From positions 1-64,000 of the forward strand of contig CAYWVO010000016.1 of assembly GCA_964461835.1 (NCBI GenBank): 64,000 nucleotides of DNA, written 5' to 3'. The position numbers were made by a program, and so were the translations under genes. The stretch's first letter is position 1. Every line of letters starts with the position of its first letter. This DNA is from CAYWVO01 sp964461835. GTDB taxonomy: Bacteria > Zixibacteria > MSB-5A5 > WJJR01 > JAJRUJ01. The notes beneath the pieces are model-generated. The model searched no databases. It worked only from the letters and a program-made list of their open reading frames with translations, and was not told the origin of the DNA. Positions 1-8,317 of the stretch are shown one piece after another.

Positions 1-11
1 AAGATAAACAC

Positions 12-647
12 TCAACAACACTTATGCAAGCAATACGTGGGACAGGACACTAGATCACTCTCCAACTGCAGCATGCGAGCGAATCGATAAAGTAGACTGT
101 CTTGGTAAAGCCCGTATAGCTGTTCGTTTGCCTCGTATGTGTTTGGCGAGATGGTACTTGTATCCGGCGAATCTTGTGATCCGTAGTCATAAGCAAGCGC
201 TTCCCGCTCATTGACCGTCCATTGTACCGGGTCATCAAAGCGAAGCGAATTGTCAAAAATTGTTATGCGGTATTTGGACAGATCGTGGCCGCACCGATGC
301 AGCCGGTCGGCGGTCATCATGAATGCCCTGATTGGATCGTACTTGGAGAATGCAATTTGTCCGTACAACGAACAATGTGGGTGCATTGGACATGATGAAC
401 CCTTTGTCGGGCTAATTAGCCTTTGATATGCGTAGATCGCCGATTTGGCGAATGGTCGATAAAACGGCATGACACCTTTTCGGGCCGACGCATGAACATT
501 CTTCAAGTCCGGCCCGTCCGCGTTCCCTACGGCCCGGACGTGGGGAGCAGTCAAAAAGAGAAGTACCCACGCAACAAAACCAACAATCGGAAGGTGTCGC
601 AGCGCCGTTTTGCAGCTCAGGTGGGTAAACCGCCTATCCTGTGCCAT
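12..647 (-). CDS. YidD-domain protein with N-terminal membrane segment and long C-terminal extension
   Basis: Residues about 62-118 match the YidD (membrane protein insertion efficiency factor, formerly DUF37) pattern: YQRLISP, then SCPMHPHCSLYG, then RLHRCG. Classical YidD is only about 70-85 residues and acts near YidC in the inner membrane. This 211-residue protein adds a hydrophobic N-terminal segment (about residues 19-38) and about 90 C-terminal residues of unknown role. Its start overlaps the stop of the upstream barrel gene (TAATG), so the two are probably translationally coupled. It is the last gene of a three-gene minus-strand operon with a lipoprotein and a barrel. The domain call is secure; the function of this variant is not. 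Confidence 0.75.
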   Translation of the reverse strand: MAQDRRFTHLSCKTALRHLPIVGFVAWVLLFLTAPHVRAVGNADGPDLKNVHASARKGVMPFYRPFAKSAIYAYQRLISPTKGSSCPMHPHCSLYGQIAFSKYDPIRAFMMTADRLHRCGHDLSKYRITIFDNSLRFDDPVQWTVNEREALAYDYGSQDSPDTSTISPNTYEANEQLYGLYQDSLLYRFARMLQLESDLVSCPTYCLHKCC

Positions 648-1267
648 TAAGATGTTCCCAATCGAATTCCTCCGCCAAATACGATCATGAAGCCACCAGC
701 TTGGATATTGTCACCATACGTGACCGCTCGCTCAGCAAATGTATATCGCAAGTCCCCGTAGAGGAGAAGTGGCTCGATGTCGAATTCCAGCCCCGCTTTG
801 ACAGAAATAGCGAAGAGATGGTCCTCATCATCGCCGATTGAAACAAACGCGCCAGGGGATAAACCAACATATGGTGATACCCCCATTCCCGTGCGAGGTG
901 CAATTAGAAGTTCTGCTTGCACAGGCATGTAGGCGCGGGTAAATTCGTCGTAATAATAATGTTCGCCGTACCAATCCTCATACCACTCCGAGACCTCGGT
1001 TTTTCGATAAATCAGACCAAACTTTAGTCCCGCACGTATGAATTCGACATCAACTAGAAACCCCACCTCAGGGTATAAGTCCGCAGCGATATCCGCATAG
1101 TATTCTTTATCTTGGGCAACGAATACTCCCGCACCAGCTACGAGAGAAAACCCCATCCGAGTCTCTGAGGATTGTGCGGCTGACTCAGCGGGGGACCACG
1201 CGGCTAACCCAACCGCTAGCAACGCAAACAACACCATTCGATACCGAGGCTGTAGAATGAGTTTCAT
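647..1267 (-). CDS. outer-membrane beta-barrel protein (OmpA/porin-like fold)
   Basis: This 206-residue protein has a signal peptide (hydrophobic core about residues 11-24, likely cleavage after ESAAQ). The mature part is made of short alternating, aromatic- and glycine-rich strands (MGFSLVAGAGVFV, FGLIYRKTEV, YGDLRYTF, FMIVFGGGIRLG), as in an 8-stranded barrel. The ATG at 1267 has a GGAGAAGGG ribosome site. The gene lies 16 bp after the lipoprotein gene and overlaps the YidD-domain gene, so all three are likely one transcript. No specific family was recognised. Confidence 0.7.
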   Translation of the reverse strand: MKLILQPRYRMVLFALLAVGLAAWSPAESAAQSSETRMGFSLVAGAGVFVAQDKEYYADIAADLYPEVGFLVDVEFIRAGLKFGLIYRKTEVSEWYEDWYGEHYYYDEFTRAYMPVQAELLIAPRTGMGVSPYVGLSPGAFVSIGDDEDHLFAISVKAGLEFDIEPLLLYGDLRYTFAERAVTYGDNIQAGGFMIVFGGGIRLGTS

Positions 1268-1283
1268 AACTATACCCTTCTCC

Positions 1284-2006
1284 TTATTGTTCGAAATTCT
1301 TGCGCCCCGACGAGTTCATGATGGAATCAATGACGATCATCATAACTCCTGCGCCCTCAATGTCAGTCGTTGTAGCTTTGGCGGGACCCGTTAAGGTCAA
1401 TTCTAGCCGGCCTACAGTCGCAGCATGACAAACAGGCTGTTGTGCGGCTACGCTAATATAAACAGCACTTACATCACCATCGCTGTCTTGCTCACCATCG
1501 ACAATAACCACCGCTCTCTCTTTGCATCCACCCACTGATTCATCATCTATGAAAAGCACACTATAAACTGTAAATCTGTTGGCGACGCCGCGTATAATTT
1601 CGCCTCCGCCCTGCCCGGTCTGTAAGCCAATTTGATCGTAGTGTGTGTCAATATGATTATCGGCGGTTTGGTTATACCATCTCCACGTACCCGGGTTAAG
1701 GTCATGCCATCCAGTGTATCCTGGCACAATTGCCTCACCACTTATTGAGTATCTCCCACTTATAACTGGTGGATCAATTCCCTTTTCAGGTGTGATTACT
1801 GCTCCCGAATTATCCGCTTGTTCAAGAGCATCCCGAACGTATGGGTTTTCCAATATCTGATCCGGCGTGTCAAGATCTCTGACTCCTGTCCCTGTAAGTT
1901 TTCCATTGTCGTTGTCATCTCCGCATCCCAAAAGTACGAACAGCAATAAAAACACTAACGAAACGACACATATGGCCCAAATAGGAGATTTTGCCAAGTA
2001 ACTCAT
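1284..2006 (-). CDS. predicted lipoprotein of unknown function
   Basis: A signal sequence (hydrophobic core about residues 8-25) ends in the lipobox VLLGC and is followed by an acidic DDNDN linker. I chose the ATG at 2006 (240 aa) over the ATG at 2027 because GAGGGAG lies at proper distance only from the former. The rest is a soluble domain with two internal Cys (near VGGCKE and PVCHA) and no recognised family. It is the first gene after the promoter at 2187-2215 and is co-directional with the barrel and YidD-domain genes. Base composition of this block looks lower in GC than the housekeeping genes that follow. Confidence 0.65.
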   Translation of the reverse strand: MSYLAKSPIWAICVVSLVFLLLFVLLGCGDDNDNGKLTGTGVRDLDTPDQILENPYVRDALEQADNSGAVITPEKGIDPPVISGRYSISGEAIVPGYTGWHDLNPGTWRWYNQTADNHIDTHYDQIGLQTGQGGGEIIRGVANRFTVYSVLFIDDESVGGCKERAVVIVDGEQDSDGDVSAVYISVAAQQPVCHAATVGRLELTLTGPAKATTTDIEGAGVMMIVIDSIMNSSGRKNFEQ

Positions 2007-2186
2007 TCCATAGTCTCCCTCAAACATGGTTAAATAGCAATTAGCTTCCAGGTCGAAGGCGCAGCATAACGAAAGGCACGATTTGTCTTACTTTTGCTGA
2101 CACATACCGCGGAAGCAATCATTTCCAGTATCCGAAAGTCCGCCGTTCAGCCTCTCCAGTCATAAATTGTCCAATAATCCCTAAAA

Positions 2187-2215
2187 ATTCTATCTAATTG
2201 AAAGTAAGATGTCAA
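2187..2215 (-). promoter_or_regulatory. sigma70-type promoter for the lipoprotein/barrel/YidD operon
   Basis: On the minus strand TTGACA (2215-2210) and TAGAAT (2192-2187) are 17 bp apart. This puts the transcript start near 2180, about 170 nt before the lipoprotein start codon. The remaining sequence between 2007 and 2349 is AT-rich and shows no gene. Confidence 0.6.
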
Positions 2216-2349
2216 CAGCAATTATGGACTCTTTTGAGATTTCCTCAGATTTTATCCTAGCAGCTGGCAAATTTGCGTGTAAGCACAAAGATGGACTTAC
2301 AGCTCATTTTAAGTAGCCGGCATCTGGATTTCAGTAGAGTGATAATTCA

Positions 2350-3081
2350 TCAACTCGGGTGGAATGGCTCAAGCTCTGCGTGCAATTCAAAAAAATCCGG
2401 CCGGATCAGGCCGGCCGGATGGTGGTTATTGTAAACACAACACCAGGAATTTACGGGCCGACGAAGAGCGAGGCGCCGATTAAGGATGCCGAACGTGGTT
2501 TCATCCAAGTCCTTGGCGCCGCCTGAATTAGTGACCATGCGGAAATAGGCCTGGCCGCGGATTGCCGCCTGTTCGCCCAAGAACAGTCTCGCACCCGCTA
2601 AGACCTCCGGCAAGACCAGTGAGGTTTCTTCCGTATTTTCTACATCTGTGTTGTTGGAATTCATGATTGCCCCGATACCGACGCCCACAAACGGTACCAG
2701 AGCCTTATCGTCGACAAAATTGTACAGGCCTCGAGCAACCAATCCCAGCTCAGTTCTGGATTGTTCGTCGTCGTTACTCGCATGCGCCGCGATGTCGTAG
2801 TAGCCCAAGTCGTTCTTAACCTTCTTGTAATTGATAATCAAGAACCCTTCAACCTCAATCATAGGAGTCACAAAATACCCCACGGTTGGATTGACGGAAA
2901 TCATGGTTGTAGTGGGATCATCTTCAACGCCTTCGATGCTCAACGATGTTTGACTAAACCCAATGGTGTTGCTGAGTTCCAGAGAACCCTTGTCGATTGC
3001 GGGTTCGACTTGCGCCCACGCTGATCCGACCAGGAGCAGCGCAAACGCGGCGGCGAGCACAAACGCTTTCGCCAGTTTCAT
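2350..3081 (-). CDS. outer-membrane beta-barrel protein; 3' end probably frameshifted
   Basis: A clean signal peptide (AFVLAAAFALLLVGSAWAQ) is followed by barrel-like strands (VGYFVTPMIEVEGFLIINY, LGLVARGLYNFV, LVPFVGVGIGAIM, AIRGQAYFRMV). The open frame gives 243 residues, but the last ~40 (rich in R, H, W and C) look unlike a barrel end. Removing one base in the run at about 2479-2485 gives ILIGASLFVGP and a stop at 2451, a normal barrel C-terminus of about 209 residues. The stop then lies just before an intrinsic terminator (2389-2420) that the longer frame would run through. The true coding end is therefore probably 2451. The shift could be a sequencing error or a real mutation. Confidence 0.7.
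   Translation of the reverse strand: MKLAKAFVLAAAFALLLVGSAWAQVEPAIDKGSLELSNTIGFSQTSLSIEGVEDDPTTTMISVNPTVGYFVTPMIEVEGFLIINYKKVKNDLGYYDIAAHASNDDEQSRTELGLVARGLYNFVDDKALVPFVGVGIGAIMNSNNTDVENTEETSLVLPEVLAGARLFLGEQAAIRGQAYFRMVTNSGGAKDLDETTFGILNRRLALRRPVNSWCCVYNNHHPAGLIRPDFFELHAELEPFHPS
2389..2420 (-). terminator. intrinsic terminator of the barrel gene
   Basis: A perfect 10-bp stem, ATCCGGCCGG (2395-2404) with CCGGCCGGAT (2411-2420), has a 6-nt loop. On the minus strand it is followed by a run of seven T (2395-2389). Confidence 0.85.
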
Positions 3082-3310
3082 GTGTCCCTCCTTGTTAGGT
3101 TAAATGCCCCTCTTTTTGGCCCCCCGATTGTATGGTCTACGTTGTTCTTTGCCAAATAACTAGGAGCGATTGTACTTTGGGGAAGATTTTAACGCAATAC
3201 CAAAATGTGCCCGCTTCAAAAAAACTTCTCGGCCAGGGAGTGATGAAAGGGGTCTCCTGGTGGTGAACGGAAATGACAAGAATAGCATTGGGTTATGGCG
3301 TTTCGGAATT

Positions 3311-3316
3311 TATATT
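3311..3316 (+). promoter_or_regulatory. possible -10 box directly upstream of the M28 peptidase start
   Basis: TATATT (3311-3316) lies 17 bp after TTGGGT (3288-3293). Transcription would start near 3323, almost on the ATG at 3325. This argues against the in-frame ATG at 3295 and suggests a leaderless message. Confidence 0.35.
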
Positions 3317-3324
3317 GTCCAGCC

Positions 3325-4230
3325 ATGATCACACAATATCGACATCTCGGCTTCCTCACCGCAGCACTCCTGCTCTTTGGCTGTGCCTGTTCGTCGCCCC
3401 AGCCCCCGCAGTTTAATGAAGAGAACGCCATGCACTATTTAGTGAAGCAGTGCGCGTTCGGGCCGCGGGTGCCGGGGAGTGCCGCACACGACAGTTGTCG
3501 GGCCTGGTTTGTCGAACTGCTGACTCCCTGGGCGGATACGGTCATCCAGCAACCATTTACGTTCTATGATTCGCTGCGCAGCAAAGAGTTGCACATGACC
3601 AATATCATTGCCCGGTGGACCGGCAAGGGTAAACGCCGTATCCTTTGCGCGCACTGGGATACCCGTCCCATCGCCGAAATGGACCCGGATACTGCCCGGC
3701 AGGATGAGCCGATCCTCGGCGCCAATGACGGCGCCTCCGGTGTGGCGGTCTGCCTGGAGATGGCGCGGCTCTTTGGCCGGGCGAAACCCCGAAGATCAGT
3801 CGAGATCGTCCTCTTTGATGGGGAGGATTATGGCCCACCGAGCCGGATTGACTGGTATCTGCTGGGGTCCAAACACTTCGCCAGGAAGGCGGATCCGTCC
3901 GATTACGAGTGGGCGATCCTGCTGGATATGGTCGGTGATGCCGACCTGCGGTTGGGACCGGAGGAATACTCCCGGCGCTACGCGCCGGAGCTGATTGACT
4001 ACGTCTGGTCTCACGCCGAAGAGCTGGGAATTACGGAATGGGATCGATTCGCGCGATATTCGCTGTTTGACGATCACATTCCCCTGTTGCAGGAGGGAGT
4101 CCCGGCGGTTGATGTTATCGATTTTGATTATCCGTACTGGCACACGCATGAAGATACACCCGACAAGTGCTCTGCAGCGTCACTGGGCAAGGTGGGGAGG
4201 GTGATGCAGGTGATCTACTACGATTTGTAA
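3325..4230 (+). CDS. M28-family zinc peptidase / glutaminyl cyclase-like lipoprotein
   Basis: This 301-residue protein has a lipoprotein-type signal (LTAALLLFGCACSS). The metal-site order is that of the M28 (aminopeptidase/glutaminyl-peptide cyclotransferase) fold: AHWDTRP, then GANDGASG, then LFDGEDYG, and a late His in HTHEDTPDK. The absence of extra domains and the DGEDYG...LLGSKHFA context are typical of glutaminyl cyclase-like M28 proteins. It would act in the periplasm, anchored to a membrane, on N-termini or small peptides. The ATG at 3325 is favoured over 3295 because it begins the signal peptide and a -10 box lies between them; neither has a good ribosome site. The ComEA-like gene starts 13 bp downstream. 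Confidence 0.8.
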   Translation: MITQYRHLGFLTAALLLFGCACSSPQPPQFNEENAMHYLVKQCAFGPRVPGSAAHDSCRAWFVELLTPWADTVIQQPFTFYDSLRSKELHMTNIIARWTGKGKRRILCAHWDTRPIAEMDPDTARQDEPILGANDGASGVAVCLEMARLFGRAKPRRSVEIVLFDGEDYGPPSRIDWYLLGSKHFARKADPSDYEWAILLDMVGDADLRLGPEEYSRRYAPELIDYVWSHAEELGITEWDRFARYSLFDDHIPLLQEGVPAVDVIDFDYPYWHTHEDTPDKCSAASLGKVGRVMQVIYYDL

Positions 4231-4243
4231 GTGAGATTGTACC

Positions 4244-4693
4244 ATGACTGATCGCCAGTTTCGCGGTTCACTGGGGTTTACGCCCACGGAGACCCGTATC
4301 GTCGCCGTTGTGGCCGCCGTGGTCCTGGTTGCTTCCGGGATTGCCATCGTCCGGCGGGCGATCGAACCGGCGCCACGAGTGGTTCGTCAAACAATTATGC
4401 TTGATAACCCTGTGGCAGACACATCATTGACAACTGCCGATATGCCGACGGAGCGACTCCCGGGGTCTGCGTACGACGCGGATGGGCAACTCGACCTGAA
4501 TCGAGCTGATTTCGCCGAACTGGTGAAGCTGCCGGGTATTGGTCCGGTGCTGGCCGGGCGGATTATGGAATTTCGCCAACAGCGGGGTCCGTTTCGCGCT
4601 GTGGACAGCCTGCTGGCCGTGAACGGGATCGGCCGGAAAAAACTGGCCATGTTGTACGACCTGGTTTTTGTCGCGGGAGACGGGACACCATGA
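4244..4693 (+). CDS. ComEA-like helix-hairpin-helix DNA-binding protein
   Basis: This 149-residue protein has one N-terminal membrane helix (about residues 19-37), a variable linker, and a C-terminal HhH pair: LDLNRADFAELVKLPGIGP followed by a second hairpin around VNGIGRKK. This is the ComEA/Hhe layout, in which a membrane-anchored HhH domain binds double-stranded DNA during uptake. No other competence gene is adjacent; tandem pilins lie 21 kb away. The stop overlaps the rsmD start (ATGA), so the two are translationally coupled. Confidence 0.8.
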   Translation: MTDRQFRGSLGFTPTETRIVAVVAAVVLVASGIAIVRRAIEPAPRVVRQTIMLDNPVADTSLTTADMPTERLPGSAYDADGQLDLNRADFAELVKLPGIGPVLAGRIMEFRQQRGPFRAVDSLLAVNGIGRKKLAMLYDLVFVAGDGTP

Positions 4694-5274
4694 GAGTAAT
4701 CGCCGGAGAGTTTAAAGGCCGCAGGTTGACTACTGTCAAGGGCTTGAAAACACGCCCCATTTTGGACCGCGTCAAGGAAAGCCTGTTTTCCATCCTTACC
4801 GCTGACGTGATCGACGCCCGCGTGCTCGATTTATATAGCGGTGCCGGCACGATTGGTATTGAGGCCCTCTCCCGCGGGGCCGCCCATGTGATTATGGTGG
4901 ATATCAGCAATCGGGCGTTCCGTGCCGCCCGGGAGAATATTGAGCGGCTCAATATCCGGAACCGCGTGGAATTCAGGCAATCAGACGCCAAACGAGCACT
5001 CAATGCGCTCAGCGCCGAGGACACCCAGTTCGATTTGATTTTCTTCGATCCACCGTATTTTGGAGATCACGCCCGTCGGATGTTACCGGTGTTGCGGAAA
5101 ACGGGTTTGCTGGCCGAAGGTGGGTTGTTGATTTATCGCCACCACAAAAAAGAATCAGTCGAACGGGCCGTCGAAGAATGGCATATTTTTCGCCAACATA
5201 AGGTTGGCGAGACAATTCTGACATTTTTGCAGTTGCCGCCTGAACCGGATGATTCTACCATGGAGCCAACGTAA
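4690..5274 (+). CDS. rsmD: 16S rRNA (guanine(966)-N(2))-methyltransferase RsmD
   Basis: A Rossmann-fold methyltransferase of 194 residues, usual for RsmD. It has the N-terminal RVIAGEFKGRRL signature, the SAM-binding motif LDLYSGAGTIGIEALSRGA (about residues 45-63), and the catalytic FFDPPY motif of N2-guanine methylation. It modifies G966 in helix 31 of 16S rRNA. The start overlaps the ComEA-like stop, and coaD follows after 21 bp. The rsmD-coaD pairing is widespread and supports both calls. Confidence 0.95.
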   Translation: MRVIAGEFKGRRLTTVKGLKTRPILDRVKESLFSILTADVIDARVLDLYSGAGTIGIEALSRGAAHVIMVDISNRAFRAARENIERLNIRNRVEFRQSDAKRALNALSAEDTQFDLIFFDPPYFGDHARRMLPVLRKTGLLAEGGLLIYRHHKKESVERAVEEWHIFRQHKVGETILTFLQLPPEPDDSTMEPT

Positions 5275-5295
5275 GCAGATCACGACGAGGGTGTC

Positions 5296-5778
5296 ATGGC
5301 TCGGAAGGCAATATATCCTGGAACATTTGATCCCATAACCAATGGACATGTTGATCTCGTGCGGCGTGCAGTGACGATGTTTGATCAGATCATTGTGGCG
5401 GTAGGACATAACCTGCGCAAAAAGCCGCTGTTTACCACCGACGAGCGCGTGGAGATGGTCCGTGAGAGCCTGGCTGAGTTTGATAACGTTACGGTGGAAT
5501 CGTTTACCGGCCTGACCGCCCATCTCGCGATTGAACACGAGGTGCATGCGATCGTTCGCGGCTTGCGCGCTGTCTCTGACTTCGAGTTTGAATTTCAAAT
5601 GGCGCTGATGAATCGGCGGCTCGCGCCGGAGGTCGAAACGGTCTATCTGATGCCCAATGAAAAATATACCTATTTGTCATCACGGATGATTAAGGATGTC
5701 TCGCGGCATGGTGGGGATATTTCGCGCTTCGTGCCGGAGATTGTCGCGAAACGATTGCGCGAAAGACACGGTTGGTGA
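5296..5778 (+). CDS. coaD: phosphopantetheine adenylyltransferase
   Basis: This 160-residue nucleotidyltransferase has the CoaD N-terminus YPGTFDPITNGHVDLVRRA, including the T/HxGH-type site (NGHVD). It also has the RGLRAVSDFEFEFQMALMN substrate-binding stretch and the YLSSRMIKDVSRHGGD signature. It catalyses the fourth step of CoA synthesis, 4'-phosphopantetheine plus ATP to dephospho-CoA. Full length, with rsmD directly upstream. A 170-bp spacer separates it from the ATP synthase operon. Confidence 0.97.
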   Translation: MARKAIYPGTFDPITNGHVDLVRRAVTMFDQIIVAVGHNLRKKPLFTTDERVEMVRESLAEFDNVTVESFTGLTAHLAIEHEVHAIVRGLRAVSDFEFEFQMALMNRRLAPEVETVYLMPNEKYTYLSSRMIKDVSRHGGDISRFVPEIVAKRLRERHGW

Positions 5779-5889
5779 GCGCGAATCCTAGTGGTTAGGT
5801 GTCATTTTATGGAGCTTGTTACAAAAAGAACTTGACTCAGGCAAAGCTCATTGCCCATTTTGGCGCATTAATGAGCAAGAGCAGGGGTG

Positions 5890-5904
5890 AATAGATAATC
5901 TATT
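5890..5904. promoter_or_regulatory. 15-bp palindrome upstream of the ATP synthase operon
   Basis: AATAGAT-A-ATCTATT is a near-perfect inverted repeat in the only spacer before atpZ. It could be an operator or part of the promoter. I found no convincing -35/-10 pair, so its role is open. Confidence 0.3.
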
Positions 5905-5948
5905 GTGCGGGTTAGGGTTAAAAGGAGTCTGCAAGCACAAGCGTTGCG

Positions 5949-6179
5949 TTGATTAAGAAAGATGATCAAGCCGGGTGGATGCGGCAGATCGGTCTGTTGA
6001 CCGGCATTCCCATTCTCCTGGCGGTCGGGCCAATATTGGGGTATTTCGCGGGCAATTGGTTGGATGGCAAACTTGGTACCGAACCTGTTTTCACAATTAT
6101 CTTGATCGTGCTGGGATTTATTGCGTCGGGGAGGGAGACCTACAACCTGATTAGAATTGCTTCGAAGGACCTGGATTAA
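5949..6179 (+). CDS. atpZ: AtpZ/AtpI-type F1Fo ATP synthase assembly protein
   Basis: A 76-residue protein with two predicted membrane helices (about residues 16-36 and 47-64), separated by GNWLDGKLGTEP. This is the AtpZ (F0F1-ATPase subunit) pattern. It probably helps c-ring assembly or ion supply, together with AtpI. The start is uncertain: the frame opens with TTG at 5949, and the best ribosome site (AAAGGAG, 5921-5927) is about 21 nt upstream, too far. The next in-frame ATG is at 5979. It is the first gene of the ATP synthase operon. Confidence 0.8.
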   Translation: MIKKDDQAGWMRQIGLLTGIPILLAVGPILGYFAGNWLDGKLGTEPVFTIILIVLGFIASGRETYNLIRIASKDLD

Positions 6180-6209
6180 CAATCGGGTAGCGGGTCAGGT
6201 TACCAGTTT

Positions 6210-6629
6210 ATGAAGCCGTTAGATATGGATTTCCTCCGTCGAGTCCTGGTGACCTCGTCGGTTCTTGCCATACTTTCATTTTTGTTTATTGCGGTGTATG
6301 TCGGCTGGCGTTTCGGCGTCGGGGTACTCTTCGGCACCGCTTGGTCCGTCGCCAATTTCCATCTCCTGATTCAATTGGTTAAAATCATGGTGGAGGAGGG
6401 GCGGATCCGTCATAAACGTGTCGCCCTGCTGGCGTTGGTCAAGTTCCCGATACTGTACGGCTTGGCCTACCTTGTACTGCGGTTCGCCGAGTTGCCGGCC
6501 CTGGCCTTTGTAATCGGATTCGGCGTACCGTTTTTCGTGATGGTCATGAAAGCTTTGGGGCGCATGTTGAACGACTATCTTTCCAAATCGTCGCCGCATG
6601 ACTATAACCGGATGATTTCCAGGATATGA
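6210..6629 (+). CDS. atpI: ATP synthase subunit I-like membrane protein
   Basis: This 139-residue protein has four hydrophobic segments (about residues 15-32, 36-57, 68-88 and 92-112) and the central GTAWSVANFHLLIQLVK region found in ATP synthase I chains. It lies between atpZ and atpB, and its stop overlaps the atpB start in an ATGA. Identity rests on topology and position, since AtpI sequences are poorly conserved. Confidence 0.75.
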   Translation: MKPLDMDFLRRVLVTSSVLAILSFLFIAVYVGWRFGVGVLFGTAWSVANFHLLIQLVKIMVEEGRIRHKRVALLALVKFPILYGLAYLVLRFAELPALAFVIGFGVPFFVMVMKALGRMLNDYLSKSSPHDYNRMISRI

Positions 6630-7480
6630 TAAAATTACTGCACATTGGGATAGCGCTGGTGGCGGAAGCTGCTGAACACGGGGCCGAACACGCCGAGCAT
6701 GCGGGTGGGGAAGCAGGTGCGCCGCATCTGCCGAATTTTATCACGTTTTTGTACAAGTGGATGCATGATAACGTTATTATCGAGTTTCTGCACCACTGGG
6801 AAAACGTGATCTTTGCGCTCATTACCGGGGCGTTTATCTCCATCCTGGCCATTGTTTCCACGCGTAAGAAGGCGATGATCCCCAGCGGGCTGCAGAATTT
6901 CATGGAAGCCGTGGTCGAGGGATTGGCCAATTTCTTCCAGGGGATTCTGGGCAAAGACGCCAAACAGTTCACGCCGTTCTTGGGGACGTTGTTCATCTAT
7001 ATCTGGTGCATGAATATGCTGGGCATGGTGCCCTTTTTCATGTCGCCGACCGGCGGCTTGGCGGGTGGTTTCAATATCACCCTCTCACTGGCGGTGTGCG
7101 TGTTTTTGTATGTGCAATGGGTCGGTGTCCGCCGGCTGGGATTCGGCGGATATATCCATCACATGATGGGGTCGCCCAAAAACGGCATCCAATGGGCGTT
7201 GGTTCCCCTCAACCTGCCTATTCACATCATCGGTGAGCTGGCCAAGCCGCTGTCGCTGTCGTTGCGTTTGTTGGGAAATATCACCGGTGAGGATATGCTG
7301 CTGGCGGCATTCGCGGTGTTGGGGATCACGGCGCTGTCGTTTTTGGAAGCCCCGATCGGCCTGCCGTTGCACGCGCCGTTGTTTTTCCTGGCGCTGTTGA
7401 CCGGGACAATTCAGGCACTGGTGTTTACGTTGTTGTCGACCATTTATTTTTCCATGATGCTCCCCCACGAGGAGCATTAA
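6626..7480 (+). CDS. atpB: ATP synthase Fo subunit a
   Basis: This 284-residue integral membrane protein has the essential arginine of the proton path in LSLSLRLLGNITGEDMLLA (about residues 211-230). It also has the late helix signature ALVFTLLSTIYFSMML. The N-terminal region is His/Glu/Ala rich (AEAAEHGAEHAEHAGGEAG), which is unusual and could face the outside. It is translationally coupled to atpI and is followed 56 bp later by atpE. Confidence 0.95.
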   Translation: MIKLLHIGIALVAEAAEHGAEHAEHAGGEAGAPHLPNFITFLYKWMHDNVIIEFLHHWENVIFALITGAFISILAIVSTRKKAMIPSGLQNFMEAVVEGLANFFQGILGKDAKQFTPFLGTLFIYIWCMNMLGMVPFFMSPTGGLAGGFNITLSLAVCVFLYVQWVGVRRLGFGGYIHHMMGSPKNGIQWALVPLNLPIHIIGELAKPLSLSLRLLGNITGEDMLLAAFAVLGITALSFLEAPIGLPLHAPLFFLALLTGTIQALVFTLLSTIYFSMMLPHEEH

Positions 7481-7536
7481 TCGGAGTGCAAATTAAGAAA
7501 CGGTTCTATAAATAAGTTCAACGCGTGGAGGAAGTA

Positions 7537-7767
7537 ATGGACGTCGGAACCACACTATCATTGGCGTTGCCGTTTGCCGTGGCGATTGCCGCGTTCGGTT
7601 CGGGCCTCGGTTTGGGGAAAGCGGTCTCGGCGGCGATGGAAGCCATGGGCCGGCAGCCGGAAGCCGCGGGGAAGATCCAGGTCGGAATGATTATTGGTTG
7701 CGCACTGATTGAAGCGCTGACCATTTACGCCCTGGTGACCGTGTTCTTGCTGATGGGCAAAATATAA
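7537..7767 (+). CDS. atpE: ATP synthase Fo subunit c
   Basis: A 76-residue hairpin of two helices with the polar loop GRQPEAAGKI. The ion-carrying Glu is in helix 2 (CALIEALTIYALV). I chose the ATG at 7537 because the frame upstream (GTG at 7525) is itself the GGAGG ribosome site. The Gln of helix 1 and the Ser/Thr after the Glu that mark sodium-type rings are not seen (Leu and Ala occupy these places), so proton coupling is inferred. Full length for the family. Confidence 0.95.
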   Translation: MDVGTTLSLALPFAVAIAAFGSGLGLGKAVSAAMEAMGRQPEAAGKIQVGMIIGCALIEALTIYALVTVFLLMGKI

Positions 7768-7831
7768 CAACCCGACCCGCGATTCGGCGAACCGATCATC
7801 CTTATGTGCCGTCGCGGGAGGAAGGTCGAAG

Positions 7832-8317
7832 ATGAATTTCGAGCTGGCACAAATCTTAACCCATATTGTCGGGTTTCTGATTGTCCTGTTCATCCTGAAA
7901 AAGTTCGCCTGGGGTCCGCTGTTGCAGTTGATGGAGGACCGCAAAGAAAAAATCCGTGCAGACTTCGATGAAGCCGACCAGGCCAAGACTACGGCCGAAC
8001 AGTTGGTCAGCGATTACGAAGATAAGCTGAAAAACATTGAAGCCGAGGCACGGCAGAAGATTCAGGAAGCAATCAACGAAGGCCGCCGGGTGGGTGCGGA
8101 AATCAAAGAACAAGCACATACGGAAGCTCGCGGGATCATCGAAAAGGCCAAAGGGGACCTCGCCCGGGATGTCGCCACCGCCCGAGTGCAACTGAAAGAG
8201 GATATTGTGGCGATGACACTGGAGGCGACGCAGCGCATCATGCGCGAGTCTCTGGACGATGAACGTCATCGCCGGCTGATTAATGAATTCATCGATGAGG
8301 TGGAGTCTGCCAAATGA
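7832..8317 (+). CDS. atpF: ATP synthase Fo subunit b
   Basis: This 161-residue protein has one N-terminal membrane helix (ILTHIVGFLIVLFILKKFAW) followed by a long charged coiled coil (about residues 35-155). This is the peripheral stalk b subunit. Only one b-type gene is present, so the stalk is probably a b2 homodimer. Its stop overlaps the atpH start (ATGA). Confidence 0.95.
   Translation: MNFELAQILTHIVGFLIVLFILKKFAWGPLLQLMEDRKEKIRADFDEADQAKTTAEQLVSDYEDKLKNIEAEARQKIQEAINEGRRVGAEIKEQAHTEARGIIEKAKGDLARDVATARVQLKEDIVAMTLEATQRIMRESLDDERHRRLINEFIDEVESAK

Noticed and set aside
7537..7767. Sodium-type c ring
   Set aside because: The Gln in helix 1 and the Ser/Thr after the ion-carrying Glu expected for sodium binding are absent, so a proton ring is more likely.
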